Shown here piece by piece: positions 9,126-19,509 of a DNA stretch of 64,000 nt. The notes under the pieces are model-generated. The model saw only the letters and a program-made list of their open reading frames with translations, was not told the DNA's origin and ran no database searches. Source of the DNA: Gordonia crocea. GTDB lineage: Bacteria; Actinomycetota; Actinomycetes; Mycobacteriales; Mycobacteriaceae. Position numbers and translations under genes: made by a program. Position 1 is the first letter of the stretch. The number at the start of each line of letters is the position of its first letter. The DNA is taken from assembly GCF_009932435.1 (NCBI RefSeq), contig NZ_BJOU01000001.1, positions 2,406,480 to 2,470,479 of the forward strand. The letters are read 5' to 3'.

Positions 9126-9980
9126 TCACACCACCTTCGCCGGGATGATGAGCGCGAAGATCTGGGTCAGCGCGACGTTGACGGTGAACAGCAGGATCAC
9201 CGAGTTGACGACTGCGGCGTTCACCGAGTTCGCCACGCCGGCCGGACCACCGCTGGTGGTCAACCCGCGGTCACACGCGACGATCGCCACGATCGCACCG
9301 AAGATCACCGCTTTGATCAGCGAGAACCAGAGGTCGGCCGGTCCCGCGAACGAGGCAAAGGTGCCGGTGTAGGAACCCGGCGTCCCCCCTTGCATATAGA
9401 CGTTGAACACGTATCCGGTGATGAAGCCGACGAAGCAGACGAACCCGCAGAGCAGGAAGCTCACCACCATCGTGGCGAGCAGCCGCGGCGAGATGAGGCG
9501 CTGGATCGGGTTGACGCCCATCACCTTCATCGCGTCGATCTCGTCGCGGATGGTGCGCGAACCGAGGTCGGCGGCGATGGCCGAGCCGATCGCACCCGCC
9601 ATGATCAGCGCGGTGACCAGTGGGGCGCCCTGGCGGATCACGCCGAGGCCGGTCGCGGCGCCGGAGAAGGCATTCGCGCCGATCTGGCCGGCGATGTTGG
9701 ACACCTGGATCGACACGATCACGCCGATCGGAATGGCGACGAGCAGGGTGGGGATCACCGAGGTGCTGGCCATGAAGGCGCACTGGCGGATGAACTCCCC
9801 GAACGGGAACTGGCGTTTGGCGATGTCGGTGAACAGGGTGCGGAAGACCTCGACGAACATGCCCAGTTGGCGACCGAAGGTGTCGAACGAGGCAACGATG
9901 TGCCCGTCCCACCACTTCCGCACCGACGAGGCACGCGCTGGTTTGGGCGCCGCTCCCGTTTCCGGAGTACTTGTGACCAC
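9126..9980 (-). CDS. yrbEA: MlaE/YrbE-family ABC transporter permease YrbEA
   Basis: First gene of the mce operon and partner permease of YrbEB. Key blocks are RQGAPLVTALIMAGAIGSAI and the EIDAMKVMGVNP coupling motif. The start is uncertain. The GTG at 9980 gives 284 residues and has GAAGG seven bases upstream, so it was chosen. ATG codons at 10013 and 10067 extend the same frame but lack well-spaced ribosome sites. The N-terminal 25-30 residues are polar and poorly conserved in this family, so the fold does not decide it. Confidence 0.85.
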   Translation of the reverse strand: MVTSTPETGAAPKPARASSVRKWWDGHIVASFDTFGRQLGMFVEVFRTLFTDIAKRQFPFGEFIRQCAFMASTSVIPTLLVAIPIGVIVSIQVSNIAGQIGANAFSGAATGLGVIRQGAPLVTALIMAGAIGSAIAADLGSRTIRDEIDAMKVMGVNPIQRLISPRLLATMVVSFLLCGFVCFVGFITGYVFNVYMQGGTPGSYTGTFASFAGPADLWFSLIKAVIFGAIVAIVACDRGLTTSGGPAGVANSVNAAVVNSVILLFTVNVALTQIFALIIPAKVV

Positions 9981-10078
9981 TCCCCTGCCTTCGCTGGTCC
10001 GTTGCGCACCCATCTCCCCGGTGCAGCTGTCGGCCGATTTCACCCCGTCAAGCTCGGGATGCCCCACGACTCGTGAGT

Positions 10079-10125
10079 AATATACCGTGACCGGTCACCG
10101 ACATTGCGATTTGGGTCACATGACC
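10079..10125 (-). promoter_or_regulatory. Candidate mce operon promoter with palindromic operators
   Basis: On the minus strand a -10-like TATATT lies at 10084-10079. Immediately upstream, where the spacer to -35 would be, is a perfect 12-bp palindrome GTGACCGGTCAC (10087-10098). A second site, GGTCA-CA-TGACC (10114-10125), is centred 27 bp away, and a GGTCAC half site follows at 10143-10148 at the ilvA 3' end. No good -35 is evident. The arrangement suggests repression by a dimeric regulator. The motif does not match the KstR box known for mce4. Confidence 0.5.
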
Positions 10126-10144
10126 ACCCCGTGTCAGGTTTCGG

Positions 10145-11569
10145 TCACGTCAAATAGCGGTACTCCGGCGAGTCCGGATCGAGCCGCTGGCAGCGCAGAC
10201 GCGACTTCGCCATCCGCTCGACCAGCGGTCCGAGCCCCTCGGGGGCGCCGAGCTCGACGCCGACGAGGGCCGCCCCGATTTCCCGGTTGTTGCGCTTCAC
10301 GTACTCGAACAGGGTGATGTCGTCGTCGGGGCCGAGGACCTCGTCGAGGAATCGGCGCAGCGCGCCCGGTTCTTGGGGGAAGTCGACGAGGAAGTAATGC
10401 TTGAGGCCGCGGTGGACCAGTGACCGCTCGATGATCTCGCCGTAGCGAGAGACGTCGTTGTTCCCGCCCGACACCAACACGACGACCGTCGACGACTCGG
10501 TCAGCCCGGAACCGGCGAAGTCCAGGTCCGCCAGCGCGGTGGCGGCCAACGCCCCGGCGGGCTCGGCGATGAGCCCCTCGTTCTGGTAGAGCTCCAGCAT
10601 CGTCGAGCAGATGGCGCCCTCGTCGACCTGGGTGATCCGCACCTCGCCGGCGGCCAGTGGGGCGTCGTGGCCGACGACGCGCTCCCGATCACCGGTCAAT
10701 CCGCGGTACGCCTCGAGGTCCGGGTGGGCGACGACCGTCGGCGAGGTGGCGGCGATGGCCGCGTGCACCATCGCACCGGTCCGCCGCACCGCGGCGCCGT
10801 CGACGAAGGAATCGATTTCGGGAAGGGTGACCGGCTCCCCGGCCAGCAGGGCTGCGGCCAGGCACGGCGCGCCGCTCGGCTCGACGCCCAGGATGCGGGT
10901 TGACGGGTCGGTGGCGCGCAGGTAGGTCAGGACGCCGGTGAGGCACCCGCCACCGCCGACCGGAACGACCATCAGGTCCGGCGCGGCCCCCATCTGGTCG
11001 ATGATCTCGCGGGCGATCGTGCCCTGGCCCGCGGCCGTGCGCGGATCGTCGAACGCGTGGATCCACACCGCGCCGGAGGAGGCGACATCCTCGCGGGCGG
11101 CCGCCGCCGCCGCGTCGTAGGTGTCGCCGGCCCGGACCAGTTCGACGAAGTCGCCGCCGTGCCACTCGATGCGGTCGCACTTCTGCTTGGGCGTGGTGGT
11201 GGGGACGTAGATGCGCCCGCGCACGCCCATGGTGCGGCATGCGAAGGCCACCCCCTGGGCGTGGTTGCCGGCGCTGGCGGCGACCACCCCGCGCGACAGG
11301 TCGGCCCGGCTCAACTGAGCCATCACGTTGTAGGCGCCCCGGATCTTGTACGAGCGGACCGGTTGGAGGTCCTCGCGCTTGAGGTACACCTGCACGCCAT
11401 ACCGGGCAGACAGCCGCGGACAGTACTCCAGCGGCGTGACGATCGCCGCGCCGTCGATCCGCTCGGCGGCCGCGGCGATATCGGCGACCGTGGGCAGCAC
11501 CGGCCCCTCCGGGGCGGTGGTCGGCTGGTCGGCGGGCTGGTCGGCGGGGGCGTCGGTCACGACGCCCAT
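10145..11569 (-). CDS. ilvA: Threonine ammonia-lyase (biosynthetic threonine dehydratase)
   Basis: PLP enzyme that deaminates threonine to 2-oxobutanoate, the first committed step to isoleucine; 474 residues. The PLP lysine is in SYKIRGAYN. The SAGNHAQG and PVGGGGC phosphate-binding loops are present. The C-terminal third is a short ACT-like regulatory domain (HYFLVDFPQEPGALRRFLDE), so feedback by isoleucine is expected. The N-terminus is disordered with an ADQP repeat; a GTG at 11560 is an alternative start. The gene follows dnaE by four bases, an order shared with M. tuberculosis (Rv1547 to Rv1559) with fewer genes between. Confidence 0.92.
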   Translation of the reverse strand: MGVVTDAPADQPADQPTTAPEGPVLPTVADIAAAAERIDGAAIVTPLEYCPRLSARYGVQVYLKREDLQPVRSYKIRGAYNVMAQLSRADLSRGVVAASAGNHAQGVAFACRTMGVRGRIYVPTTTPKQKCDRIEWHGGDFVELVRAGDTYDAAAAAAREDVASSGAVWIHAFDDPRTAAGQGTIAREIIDQMGAAPDLMVVPVGGGGCLTGVLTYLRATDPSTRILGVEPSGAPCLAAALLAGEPVTLPEIDSFVDGAAVRRTGAMVHAAIAATSPTVVAHPDLEAYRGLTGDRERVVGHDAPLAAGEVRITQVDEGAICSTMLELYQNEGLIAEPAGALAATALADLDFAGSGLTESSTVVVLVSGGNNDVSRYGEIIERSLVHRGLKHYFLVDFPQEPGALRRFLDEVLGPDDDITLFEYVKRNNREIGAALVGVELGAPEGLGPLVERMAKSRLRCQRLDPDSPEYRYLT

Positions 11570-11573
11570 CGTC

Positions 11574-14500
11574 TCACGCCCCGAGACACGAGGGTCCCAG
11601 CAGTGCCTTGAGATCGCCCATCAAGGCCGACGACGGGGTGACCCGCAGCGACTCGTTGAGGCGCAGCACCGTGGACCGGTTCTCGCTGACGAGGGTGACG
11701 TGGACGTCCGACGGCCCCGGATGCCGGCTGAGGACCTGTTTGAGGTCGGTGACCCGGTCGGGGGTGCACAGCCGGGCACTGATCGTGAGGGCCACCGGCT
11801 TGGCGGCACCCACCGCGGACAGGTCGGGCACGGCCAGGTCGTTGGCCGCGATCATCAGCCCGTCGTCGCGGCGGCGGACCTGGGCGCGCACCAGCACGAT
11901 GTTGTCCTGGGCGATGTCCATGCCGAAGGCCGAGTACGCCCGCGGGAAGAAGTAGACCTCCACCCCACCGACGAGGTCCTCGATCGTGACCGCGGCCCAC
12001 GACTCGCCCTTCTTGTTCACACGGCGGTTGACGCTGGAGATGATGCCGCCGATGGTGATTTGCGCGCCGTCGGCCACCTCGCCCTCGAGCAGGCTGGTGA
12101 TCGACGTGTCGGTCTCCGCGGCGATGGCGTGTTCGACGCCGGCCAGCGGGTGGCCGGAGACGTACAGCCCGAGCATCTCGCGTTCCAGCGCGAGCTTGTG
12201 CTTGGACTCCCACTCTTCGTCGGGCACCTTGACCGCGAACACCTCGGCGGCCGAGTCGTCGCCGCCGAGATCCCCGAACAGGTCGAACTGGCCCATCGCC
12301 TCGGCCTTCTTGGTGCCCAGCACCGAGTCGACCGCGTCGGCGTGCACGAGGAACAGCCCCTTGCGAGGATGGTCGAGCGAGTCGAAGGCCCCGGCTTTGA
12401 CCAGCGACTCGGTGACCTTCTTGTTGCAGGCACCGACGTCGATCTTCGCCAGGTAGTCGGAGAAGTTGGTGAACTTCCCCTTTGCCGTGCGCGAGGCGAT
12501 GATCGAGTCGACCACCCCGGCGCCGACGTTGCGGATCGCCGCCAGCCCGAATCGGATATCGGTGCCGACCGCGGCGAAGTTCGGCTGTGACTCGTTGACG
12601 TCGGGCGGCAGGACGGTGATCCCGAGCTTGCGGCAGTCGGCGAGGTAGATCGCCGACTTGTCCTTGTCGTCGCCGACCGAGGTGAGCAGGCCGGCCATGT
12701 ATTCCGCGGGGTAGTTCGCCTTGAGGTAGGCCGTCCAATAGGACACGAGGCCGTAGGCGGCGGCATGCGACTTGTTGAACGCGTAGCCGGCGAACGGCAG
12801 CACGGTGTCCCACAGGGCCTTGATCGCGGCCGAGGAGAACCCGTTGCCGGTCATCCCCGCGGCGAATCCGTCGTAGGCCTCGTCGAGGACTTCCTTCTTC
12901 TTCTTACCCATGGCGCGGCGCAGGTTGTCGGCCTGACCCATCGTGTACCCGGCCACCTTCTGGGCGATCTGCATGATCTGCTCTTGGTAGACGATCAGGC
13001 CGAAGGTCTCCGCGAGGATCTCCCGCAACGGTTCCTCGAGCTCGGGGTGGATGGGCTTGACGTCCTGGCGGGCGTTCTTGCGGTCGGCGTAGTCGTTGTG
13101 GGCGTTCATACCCATCGGCCCGGGCCGGTAGAGGGCGCCGACGGCGATGATGTCCTCGAAAACCGTGGGGCGCAGACGGCGCAGCAGGTCGCGCATCGGC
13201 CCGCCGTCGAGCTGGAACACGCCGAGGGTCTGTCCGCGGGACAGCAGGTCGAACGTGGCCGGGTCGTCGAGCGGCAGGGAGTCCATGTCCAGGTCGATGC
13301 CCCGGTTGAGCTTGATGTTCTCCAAGGCGTCGTTGATGACCGTCAGGTTGCGCAGACCGAGGAAGTCCATCTTCAGCAGGCCGATGGCCTCGCACGACGG
13401 GTAGTCCCAGCCGGTGATGATGGCGCCGTCCTGGGCCCGCTTCCACACCGGGATGGCGTCGGTGAGCGGATCCTTCGACATGATGACGGCACAGGCGTGC
13501 ACGCCCGCGTTGCGGATCAGCCCTTCCAGGCCCAGCGCCGTCTCGTAGATCTTCTTGACGTCGGGGTCGGTCTCGATGAGTGCGCGCACCTCGGCGGCCT
13601 CGCCGAACCGCTCGTGGTCGGGGTCGGTGATTCCCGACACCGAGATGTCCTTGGCCATGATCGGCGGCGGCAGCGCCTTGGTGATCCGGTCGGCGATGGC
13701 GAACCCGGGCTGGCCGAACTGGACGCGCGCGGAGTCCTTGAGCGCCGCCTTGGTCTTAATGGTGCCGAACGTGATGACCTGGGCGACCTTGTCCTCGCCC
13801 CACTTGTCCGACGCGTACCGCACCATTTCACCGCGGCGCCGATCGTCGAAGTCGATATCGATATCGGGCATCGACACGCGCTCGGGGTTGAGGAACCGCT
13901 CGAACAGCAGGCCGTACGGCAGCGGGTCGATGTTGGTGATGCCCAGGGCCCACGCCACGATCGATCCCGCCGCCGATCCACGGCCCGGGCCCACGCGGAT
14001 CCCCACCTCGTGGGCGTGGGCGATGAGGTCGCCGACCACCAGGAAGTAGGCGGGGAAACCCATTTGGATGATGACGTCGAGTTCGTGGTTGGCCCGCTCG
14101 AGGTACTCGGTGGGCACGTCGCCGCCGGGGAACCGCCGCTGCGAGAGCCCGGTGAGGACCTCCTTGCGCAGGAAGGTCGCCTCGCTCTCGCCCTCCGGCA
14201 CCGGGAACACCGGCATCCGGTCGCGGTGGGTGAACACGTCGGCGTACGACTCGACCCGCTCGGCGATCTCCAGGGTGGAGTCACAGGCCCCGGGCACCTG
14301 CGAATCCCACAGTTCGCGCATCTCGCGGGCCGACTTCAGGAAGTAGCCGTCGCCGTCGAACTTGAACCGGGTCGGATCCGAGAGCGTCTTACCGGTCTGC
14401 ACGCACAGCAGTGCCTCGTGCGCGCCGGCGTCGGCCTGGGTGACGTAGTGGCAGTCGTTGGTGGCCAGCGGCTTGATCCCGAGCTGTCGCCCGATGTCGA

Positions 14501-15152
14501 GGAGTCCGGCGCGCACCCGGCTCTCGATCTCGATGCCGTGCTCCATCAACTCCAGGTAGAAGTTGTCCGGGCCGAAGATGTCGCGCCACTTGGCGGCGGC
14601 CTCCAGCGCCTCGCGCTCCTGCCCGAGGCGCAGCCGGGTCTGCACCTCGCCCGACGGACACCCCGTCGTGGCGATGATGCCCGCCGAGTACTCGGCGATG
14701 AGATCGGCGTCCATGCGGGCCCACTTGCCCAGCTGCCCCTCGATCGAGGCCAGCGACGACAGCTTGAACAGGTTGCGCAGCCCGGTCGCGTTCGCCGCCA
14801 CCATCGTCATGTGGGTGTAGGCGCCGCTGCCGGCCACGTCGTCGGAACGCTGGTCCCGGGTCCCCCACTGGACGCGCTTGGTGGAGAAGCGCGACTCGGG
14901 CGCGATATAGGCCTCGATCCCGATGATCGGCTTGATCTCGTTGCGGACCGCGACGTTGTAGAACTCGCTGGCGCCGAACATGTTGCCGTGGTCGGTCATC
15001 CCGATCGCATCCATCCCCAGGCGCTTGGCCTCGGCGAACAGCGGGCCGACCTTCGCCGCACCGTCGAGCATCGAGTACTCGGTGTGGTTGTGCAGGTGGA
15101 CGAAGGATCCGGAGTCGGTCACGGCGTCCACTTTAGGACGAGGGTCCGACAC
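11574..15152 (-). CDS. dnaE1: DNA polymerase III alpha subunit (replicative)
   Basis: Catalytic subunit of the chromosomal replicase, 1192 residues, normal for actinobacterial DnaE1. The N-terminal PHP domain ([29 protein letters not shown]) keeps its metal-binding histidines and in related species provides proofreading. The polymerase acidic cluster is in [17 protein letters not shown] near residue 430. AMGKKKKEV and [10 protein letters not shown] mark the fingers region, and an OB fold lies near the C-terminus. The start is GTG ([10 protein letters not shown]); a GTG ten codons later would also keep the PHP domain. Near-collinear with M. tuberculosis DnaE1 throughout. Confidence 0.96.
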   Translation of the reverse strand: MSDPRPKVDAVTDSGSFVHLHNHTEYSMLDGAAKVGPLFAEAKRLGMDAIGMTDHGNMFGASEFYNVAVRNEIKPIIGIEAYIAPESRFSTKRVQWGTRDQRSDDVAGSGAYTHMTMVAANATGLRNLFKLSSLASIEGQLGKWARMDADLIAEYSAGIIATTGCPSGEVQTRLRLGQEREALEAAAKWRDIFGPDNFYLELMEHGIEIESRVRAGLLDIGRQLGIKPLATNDCHYVTQADAGAHEALLCVQTGKTLSDPTRFKFDGDGYFLKSAREMRELWDSQVPGACDSTLEIAERVESYADVFTHRDRMPVFPVPEGESEATFLRKEVLTGLSQRRFPGGDVPTEYLERANHELDVIIQMGFPAYFLVVGDLIAHAHEVGIRVGPGRGSAAGSIVAWALGITNIDPLPYGLLFERFLNPERVSMPDIDIDFDDRRRGEMVRYASDKWGEDKVAQVITFGTIKTKAALKDSARVQFGQPGFAIADRITKALPPPIMAKDISVSGITDPDHERFGEAAEVRALIETDPDVKKIYETALGLEGLIRNAGVHACAVIMSKDPLTDAIPVWKRAQDGAIITGWDYPSCEAIGLLKMDFLGLRNLTVINDALENIKLNRGIDLDMDSLPLDDPATFDLLSRGQTLGVFQLDGGPMRDLLRRLRPTVFEDIIAVGALYRPGPMGMNAHNDYADRKNARQDVKPIHPELEEPLREILAETFGLIVYQEQIMQIAQKVAGYTMGQADNLRRAMGKKKKEVLDEAYDGFAAGMTGNGFSSAAIKALWDTVLPFAGYAFNKSHAAAYGLVSYWTAYLKANYPAEYMAGLLTSVGDDKDKSAIYLADCRKLGITVLPPDVNESQPNFAAVGTDIRFGLAAIRNVGAGVVDSIIASRTAKGKFTNFSDYLAKIDVGACNKKVTESLVKAGAFDSLDHPRKGLFLVHADAVDSVLGTKKAEAMGQFDLFGDLGGDDSAAEVFAVKVPDEEWESKHKLALEREMLGLYVSGHPLAGVEHAIAAETDTSITSLLEGEVADGAQITIGGIISSVNRRVNKKGESWAAVTIEDLVGGVEVYFFPRAYSAFGMDIAQDNIVLVRAQVRRRDDGLMIAANDLAVPDLSAVGAAKPVALTISARLCTPDRVTDLKQVLSRHPGPSDVHVTLVSENRSTVLRLNESLRVTPSSALMGDLKALLGPSCLGA

Positions 15153-15224
15153 CGGGCGGCATTGACACCGGTGCCCACGCCAGGTCGTGACGCGTGAGAC
15201 AGCCGTGACTGGACGGCGCGGGGT

Positions 15225-16151
15225 TCACACATCGCGCAGGACGTCGAGCGCATGCCGCAGATCCGCCGGATAGTCGCTGAAGAACCGCACCTCGCGGCCG
15301 TCGGCGGGATGCGCGAAGGTCAGCTCCCGGGCGTGCAGCCATTGCCGGTCCAGGCCGAGTCGCGCCGCAAGCACCGGATCGGCGCCGTAGGTCGGGTCGC
15401 CGCAGCACGGGTGGTGCAGCGCCGAGAAATGGACCCGGATCTGGTGCGTGCGACCGGTCTCCAGGGCGACGTCGAGCAAGGAGGCGGCGGCGAACATCTC
15501 CAGCGTGTCGTAATGGGTGACCGACGGCTTCCCGTGCGCGGTCACCGCGAACCGCCAGTCGCTACCCGGGTGCCGCCCGATCGGTGCGTCGATCGTCCCC
15601 GACGGCGGGTCCACGTGCCCCTGGACCAGCGCGTGGTAGCGCTTGCCGACCTCGCGGTTCTTGAATGCCCGCTTCAGCAGGGTGTACGCGTGTTCGGAGA
15701 CGGCGACCACCATCAGCCCCGAGGTCCCGACGTCGAGGCGCTGGACGACCCCCTGGCGCTCGTGCGCCCCCGAGGTCGAGATCCGGAATCCGGCGGCGGC
15801 CAACGCACCGACGACCGTGGGCCCGGTCCAACCCTGCGACGGGTGGGCCGCGACCCCCGGCGGCTTGTCCACGACGATGATGTCGGAGTCGTGGTACACC
15901 ACCGTCAGGTCCGTCACCGGCGTCGGTTCGACGCTCAGCGGGCGCGCCGGCTCCGGCAGCAGCACGTCGAGCATCGCCCCCGCCGGAAGCTTGTCGGACT
16001 TGCCGACCACCACCCCGTCAACGGTGATGTCACCGGCCGCGGCGAGTTCGGCGGCCACCGTCCGCGATATCCCCAGGATGCGCGCCACCCCGGCGTCGAC
16101 CCGCATCTGGGCCACCCCGTCGGGCACCGGCATCGTCCGCGATTCACGCAT
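15225..16151 (-). CDS. rluD: RluA/RluD-family 23S rRNA pseudouridine synthase
   Basis: Isomerises uridines in 23S rRNA; 308 residues. An N-terminal S4 domain ([20 protein letters not shown]) is followed by the catalytic domain with RLDVGTSGL, whose Asp is the nucleophile, and the GRTHQIRVH motif. The start [10 protein letters not shown] overlaps the lspA stop by eight bases; an ATG six codons later is possible. lspA-rluD pairing is common in bacteria and matches Rv1539-Rv1540. The exact target uridines cannot be fixed from sequence. Confidence 0.9.
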   Translation of the reverse strand: MRESRTMPVPDGVAQMRVDAGVARILGISRTVAAELAAAGDITVDGVVVGKSDKLPAGAMLDVLLPEPARPLSVEPTPVTDLTVVYHDSDIIVVDKPPGVAAHPSQGWTGPTVVGALAAAGFRISTSGAHERQGVVQRLDVGTSGLMVVAVSEHAYTLLKRAFKNREVGKRYHALVQGHVDPPSGTIDAPIGRHPGSDWRFAVTAHGKPSVTHYDTLEMFAAASLLDVALETGRTHQIRVHFSALHHPCCGDPTYGADPVLAARLGLDRQWLHARELTFAHPADGREVRFFSDYPADLRHALDVLRDV

Positions 16152-16725
16152 GCGGGTCACCGGCCTCGTCGACCCCCGTCTCGTCGAGCCCGGCCTCGTC
16201 GACCACTGCGTCGCGCTTCGCACGGCCCGCGGCCCAGCCACTGCGGCCGCCGTCGTAGTCGAACCCGAGGACGGTGAGGATGACCAGGAGCACCGCCCCG
16301 CACACCACCGCGGAATCGGCGACGTTGAACACCGGCCACCAGCCGATGGCGATGAAGTCGACGACATGCCCGTGCAGCGCGCCCGGCGCGCGGAACAGCC
16401 GGTCGGTCAGGTTGCCCAGCGCCCCGCCCAGCACCAAACCCAGCCCGAGCGTCCACCATCCCGAGCGCAGCCGCGAGGACAACCGGACGATCGCGATCAC
16501 CACGCCCAGCGCCACCAGGGTGAGTACCCAGGTGTAGCCGGTGGCCATCGAGAAGGCGGCGCCGCTGTTGCGCAGCACCAACAACCGGGCCCAGTCGCCG
16601 ATGAGGTAGACCGGGTCGCGGCCTTCCAACGTCGCCACCGCCCATGTCTTGGTCAGCACGTCGCAGACCCACACCGCCGCTGCGACGCCGAGTACCGCGC
16701 CGGTCGTCGCGTATCGCTTTTGCAC
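16144..16725 (-). CDS. lspA: Lipoprotein signal peptidase (signal peptidase II)
   Basis: Inner-membrane aspartyl protease that cleaves prolipoproteins ahead of the lipidated cysteine; 193 residues. The GTG start at 16725 (V-Q-K-R-Y) fits the family length; a much longer open frame upstream only shadows the divergent lipoprotein gene. Catalytic motifs are GNLTDRL and FNVADSAV, with the two aspartates, in a four-helix membrane protein. The C-terminal tail is acidic ([15 protein letters not shown]), somewhat repetitive and probably cytoplasmic. Its substrates here include the neighbouring lipoproteins, LppM and MceE. Confidence 0.93.
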   Translation of the reverse strand: MQKRYATTGAVLGVAAAVWVCDVLTKTWAVATLEGRDPVYLIGDWARLLVLRNSGAAFSMATGYTWVLTLVALGVVIAIVRLSSRLRSGWWTLGLGLVLGGALGNLTDRLFRAPGALHGHVVDFIAIGWWPVFNVADSAVVCGAVLLVILTVLGFDYDGGRSGWAAGRAKRDAVVDEAGLDETGVDEAGDPHA

Positions 16726-16761
16726 GTCGACCAGGGTACTGGTGTGGCCCCCGCCGCCCGA

Positions 16762-16777
16762 TACGCTGGGGCCCGTG
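16762..16777 (+). promoter_or_regulatory. Leaderless promoter -10 element of the lipoprotein gene
   Basis: TACGCT at 16762-16767 fits the actinobacterial -10 consensus TANNNT. Seven bases later comes the GTG start at 16775, exactly where transcription should begin. There is no purine-rich ribosome site in between. The same hexamer precedes aroG and plsC in this window. Confidence 0.55.
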
Positions 16778-17761
16778 CCGAATCCGATCGCGCCCCGCGC
16801 CGCGTTGTTCCCGCCTCGCGCCGCGTTGTTCCCGCCCCGCGCCGCCGCGCTGATCCCCCTCGTCGGCGCGGTGGCCGCCGCCCTGGTCGCCTGCGGCGGC
16901 CACGACGGGCCGGCCGACGACGGGCCGTGCTCGACCGCGGCGACGACCGCCGACCCGTCGGTCCGTCCCATCCCATTGGCCGAGCCGACCGTCGAGTTGA
17001 TCACTGCGGGCACCGCGCCGTACCGGCCGCTGCGCGCGGCGCCGGATCGGTCGGCGGCCCAGCAGGTCCGCCTGTCCGCGACGACGACGGTGCTGACGCG
17101 GGTCGCGGCCGCCGAGGGCGACCGGTCCCGGGAGGACCAGGCGATCACCATCGGCCTCACCGTCCGCCGCCATTGCACCGACGACGCTGACGTGGCGCTG
17201 CGCTTCGACTCCCTCTCGGCCACCGATCCGGAATTGTCCGGGCAATTGGCCGCCGATGCGGGTTCGCGCGGCGGTCTGACGCTGCGCGACTCGCAGGTCC
17301 CGGCGTCGCTGCGGCTGTGGCCGAACGAGGGGGCGCCGACCACCGCCCGGGCGGTGGTGGAGAACACCCTGGCCACCGCGCTGCAGAATCTGGTGGCCCT
17401 GCCCGCCGAGCCGGTGGGCGCCGGTGCCCGGTGGCGGGTGACGCGGACCCTGCTGGGGGCGACGACGCTGCGCCAGACCGTCACGGCGACCCTGCGCAAG
17501 CGCGACGGCGACGTCATCGACCTCGACGTGTCCGTCGACGAGACGCCCACCGGATCGGTCTACACCGTTCCCGGCACGGGTAAGGCGCTGCAGATCGCGC
17601 GCTACACCTCGCTCGGCAAGGGCACCGCGCGGATCGATCTGCGCCGGGCGCTGCCGATCGGCGGATCGCTCGACCTGCGCGGGGCCCGGGAACTGGTCGG
17701 CGGTGACGCCACCCGGCCCCTGCTACAGCAAACCCGCTACCAGCTCGAGTGGAGCCGATAG
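16775..17761 (+). CDS. Putative lipoprotein of unknown function
   Basis: A 328-residue exported protein divergent from lspA. The GTG start gives a signal peptide that ends in the lipobox LVAC (Cys40) followed by GGHDGPADD. The signal region carries a duplicated seven-residue unit RAALFPP (21-bp repeat around 16798-16840). The mature part is rich in beta-type segments ([33 protein letters not shown]) and resembles DUF6263-like actinobacterial lipoproteins, but that assignment is from memory and unproven. It converges on the next lipoprotein gene. Confidence 0.65.
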   Translation: MPNPIAPRAALFPPRAALFPPRAAALIPLVGAVAAALVACGGHDGPADDGPCSTAATTADPSVRPIPLAEPTVELITAGTAPYRPLRAAPDRSAAQQVRLSATTTVLTRVAAAEGDRSREDQAITIGLTVRRHCTDDADVALRFDSLSATDPELSGQLAADAGSRGGLTLRDSQVPASLRLWPNEGAPTTARAVVENTLATALQNLVALPAEPVGAGARWRVTRTLLGATTLRQTVTATLRKRDGDVIDLDVSVDETPTGSVYTVPGTGKALQIARYTSLGKGTARIDLRRALPIGGSLDLRGARELVGGDATRPLLQQTRYQLEWSR

Positions 17762-17790
17762 CGGGTTGCCGTTGTGGTGGTCGCGGACCG

Positions 17791-18378
17791 TCAGCCGGCC
17801 GGCTTGGGTCGCGGCTTGGTGCTGGTCGCCGTCGCGGGGCACATCGGCGTCTTGACGTTGTTGCCGCTCAGCAGCGGGCAGACGGTGTTCTTCGCCAGCT
17901 TCCACCGGCCGTTGACGAAGACGATCCCGGCCTCGGCCTTGACCGGCGGGTTGTCGCCGATCTTGAGCTGGACCTTGACCGTCGCCTTCTTCGGGCCGGC
18001 CGGGATGACCGGCGGGAAGATCTTGTAGGTGGCGTCCGGGTTCTCCTTGCGCGCCTGGACGAGCTTGTCGAAGACGTCCGGATCCTTCTCCGACCCCTCG
18101 ACGAGCTTGGTCTTCTCCGTGTTCGGCACGCTCGGGTCCAGCGCCATGTCCAGCATCTGGTTCAGCGTCTTGACCGTGGGACGCTTCTTCGGGTTGGTCA
18201 CGCCACTGATGTCGTACTTGCCCGCGGCATTCGACTCGGTGGTGGTGGTAGTGGTGGTCTCGCTACTCACCGGTGACATCGGCGGCAGGCCGTCGTCGTC
18301 GCCACCGCCGCCACAGGCGGTGACCGACAGCGCCAGACCCGCAGCCAGCATTCCGGCGACAATCTTCGGGAATCTCAC
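17791..18378 (-). CDS. Lipoprotein with MTB12-like domain
   Basis: A 195-residue secreted lipoprotein. The GTG start is preceded by AAGGA at eight bases. The signal peptide ends in VTAC (Cys22), followed by glycine and aspartate residues and a run of threonines. From about residue 63 the sequence (LNQMLDMALDPSVPNTEKTK, then VFVNGRWKLA, then NTVCPLL) resembles the low-molecular-weight antigen MTB12/CFP-2 domain of mycobacteria, a fold of unknown function. The tail is basic and proline rich. Confidence 0.7.
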   Translation of the reverse strand: MRFPKIVAGMLAAGLALSVTACGGGGDDDGLPPMSPVSSETTTTTTTESNAAGKYDISGVTNPKKRPTVKTLNQMLDMALDPSVPNTEKTKLVEGSEKDPDVFDKLVQARKENPDATYKIFPPVIPAGPKKATVKVQLKIGDNPPVKAEAGIVFVNGRWKLAKNTVCPLLSGNNVKTPMCPATATSTKPRPKPAG

Positions 18379-18533
18379 GTTTCACTTCCTTCTCTGTCGG
18401 CGCACGGACCGCACACCACTATGCCAAAGCCTTCAATGAGGCTAGTCGACGCGACTCACGAATCCACTCATCGCGAAAGTCAACACGCCGTCAACGCTTG
18501 ACCCCGCCGCTTGGTTCCCACACGCTGGTAGCC

Positions 18534-19508
18534 ATGGCGTCGAAACGGATCGCGCTCATCACCACCGGCGGCACCGTCGCCTCCCACCAGACCGCGGGCG
18601 GGGCCGTGCCCGTGCTGCACTCCGGTGAGCTGGTAGACCTCGCCCGGGCGGCATCGGACCAGGTCGGCGGGGGTACCAGACCGGAGATCACCACCATCGA
18701 CCTGATGACCAGGGACTCCTCCGCGCTGCGCACCGGCGACCAGTTCATCATCGCGACCGCCGTCGTCGGGGCGCTGGCCGACCCGGAGGTGGCCGGCGTC
18801 GTGGTGACCCACGGCACAGACACCATGGAGGAGACCGCCTACCTCGTCGACCTCTACGCCCACGACCGGCGACCGGTGGTGTTCACCGGTGCCCAACTGC
18901 CCAGCGACCGGCCCGACGCCGACGGTCCGGCCAACATCGTCGCCGCCATCGCCTGCGCCCTCGATCCCGCGTCGATCGGCGCCGGGGTGCAGGTCGTCGT
19001 CGGCGGCGACCCGCAGCCGATCCGCGGACTGTTCAAGGTCAATACCGAGGCGCTGCGCGCCTACGACGTGGTCCGCGGCGACCTCGGGCGCCCACTCATC
19101 GACCTCCCGGTGCCCGCCGGCCGGACCGCCCGGGTCGACACGATCGCGCTCTACCCCGGGGTGAGTCCCGGGACGATCGCGGCCGCCGTCGCCCAGCACG
19201 CCGCCGGAATCGTCCTGGCGGCGACGGGGTCGGGCAACACCCATCCCGACATCACCGCCCAGGTGTCGCTGGCGGTGCAGCAGGGCGTCGTCGTAGTCGT
19301 CAGCACCCGTGTCCCCTACGGCGAGGTCGCGGCCCGCTACGGCGGGGGCGGTGGCGCGGTCGATCTGGTCGCCGCGGGTGCGATCATGTCCGCCTGGCTG
19401 CGCGCACCGCAGGCGCGCATGGCCCTGATCGCCCTACGGACCGCCGGCGCCACCCGAGACGAGATCGTCGACTTCTTCTCCCGTTCCGGTCCCCCGAGCG
19501 CCACCTAG
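18534..19508 (+). CDS. ansA: L-asparaginase
   Basis: Hydrolyses asparagine to aspartate and ammonia; 324 residues. The two catalytic threonine motifs are intact: ALITTGGTVAS near the N-terminus and THGTDTMEET near residue 90. No signal peptide is visible, so it is likely cytoplasmic. The ATG at 18534 was chosen over an in-frame ATG at 18498. A TTGACC-17-CACGCT promoter ends seven bases before it, suggesting a leaderless transcript. Its TAG stop lies inside the target duplication of the downstream IS element, which therefore leaves the gene intact. ansA-lspA proximity matches Rv1538c-Rv1539. Confidence 0.9.
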   Translation: MASKRIALITTGGTVASHQTAGGAVPVLHSGELVDLARAASDQVGGGTRPEITTIDLMTRDSSALRTGDQFIIATAVVGALADPEVAGVVVTHGTDTMEETAYLVDLYAHDRRPVVFTGAQLPSDRPDADGPANIVAAIACALDPASIGAGVQVVVGGDPQPIRGLFKVNTEALRAYDVVRGDLGRPLIDLPVPAGRTARVDTIALYPGVSPGTIAAAVAQHAAGIVLAATGSGNTHPDITAQVSLAVQQGVVVVVSTRVPYGEVAARYGGGGGAVDLVAAGAIMSAWLRAPQARMALIALRTAGATRDEIVDFFSRSGPPSAT

Positions 19509-19509
19509 C
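19504..19509. repeat. Left target-site duplication of the IS
   Basis: CCTAGC directly precedes the left terminal repeat and is repeated at 20607-20612. It fits NCTAGN, the six-base target reported for IS481. It includes the ansA stop codon (TAG at 19506-19508) and, on the other strand, the transposase stop (19507-19505). Confidence 0.9.

Noticed and set aside
6773..9148. Open frame of 791 codons on the plus strand
   Set aside because: Antisense to mceA and yrbEB, compositionally a shadow, no motifs.
12765..15197. Open frame of 810 codons on the plus strand
   Set aside because: It lies entirely antisense to dnaE1, has histidine/arginine/valine-rich sequence typical of reversed GC-rich codons and resembles no protein.
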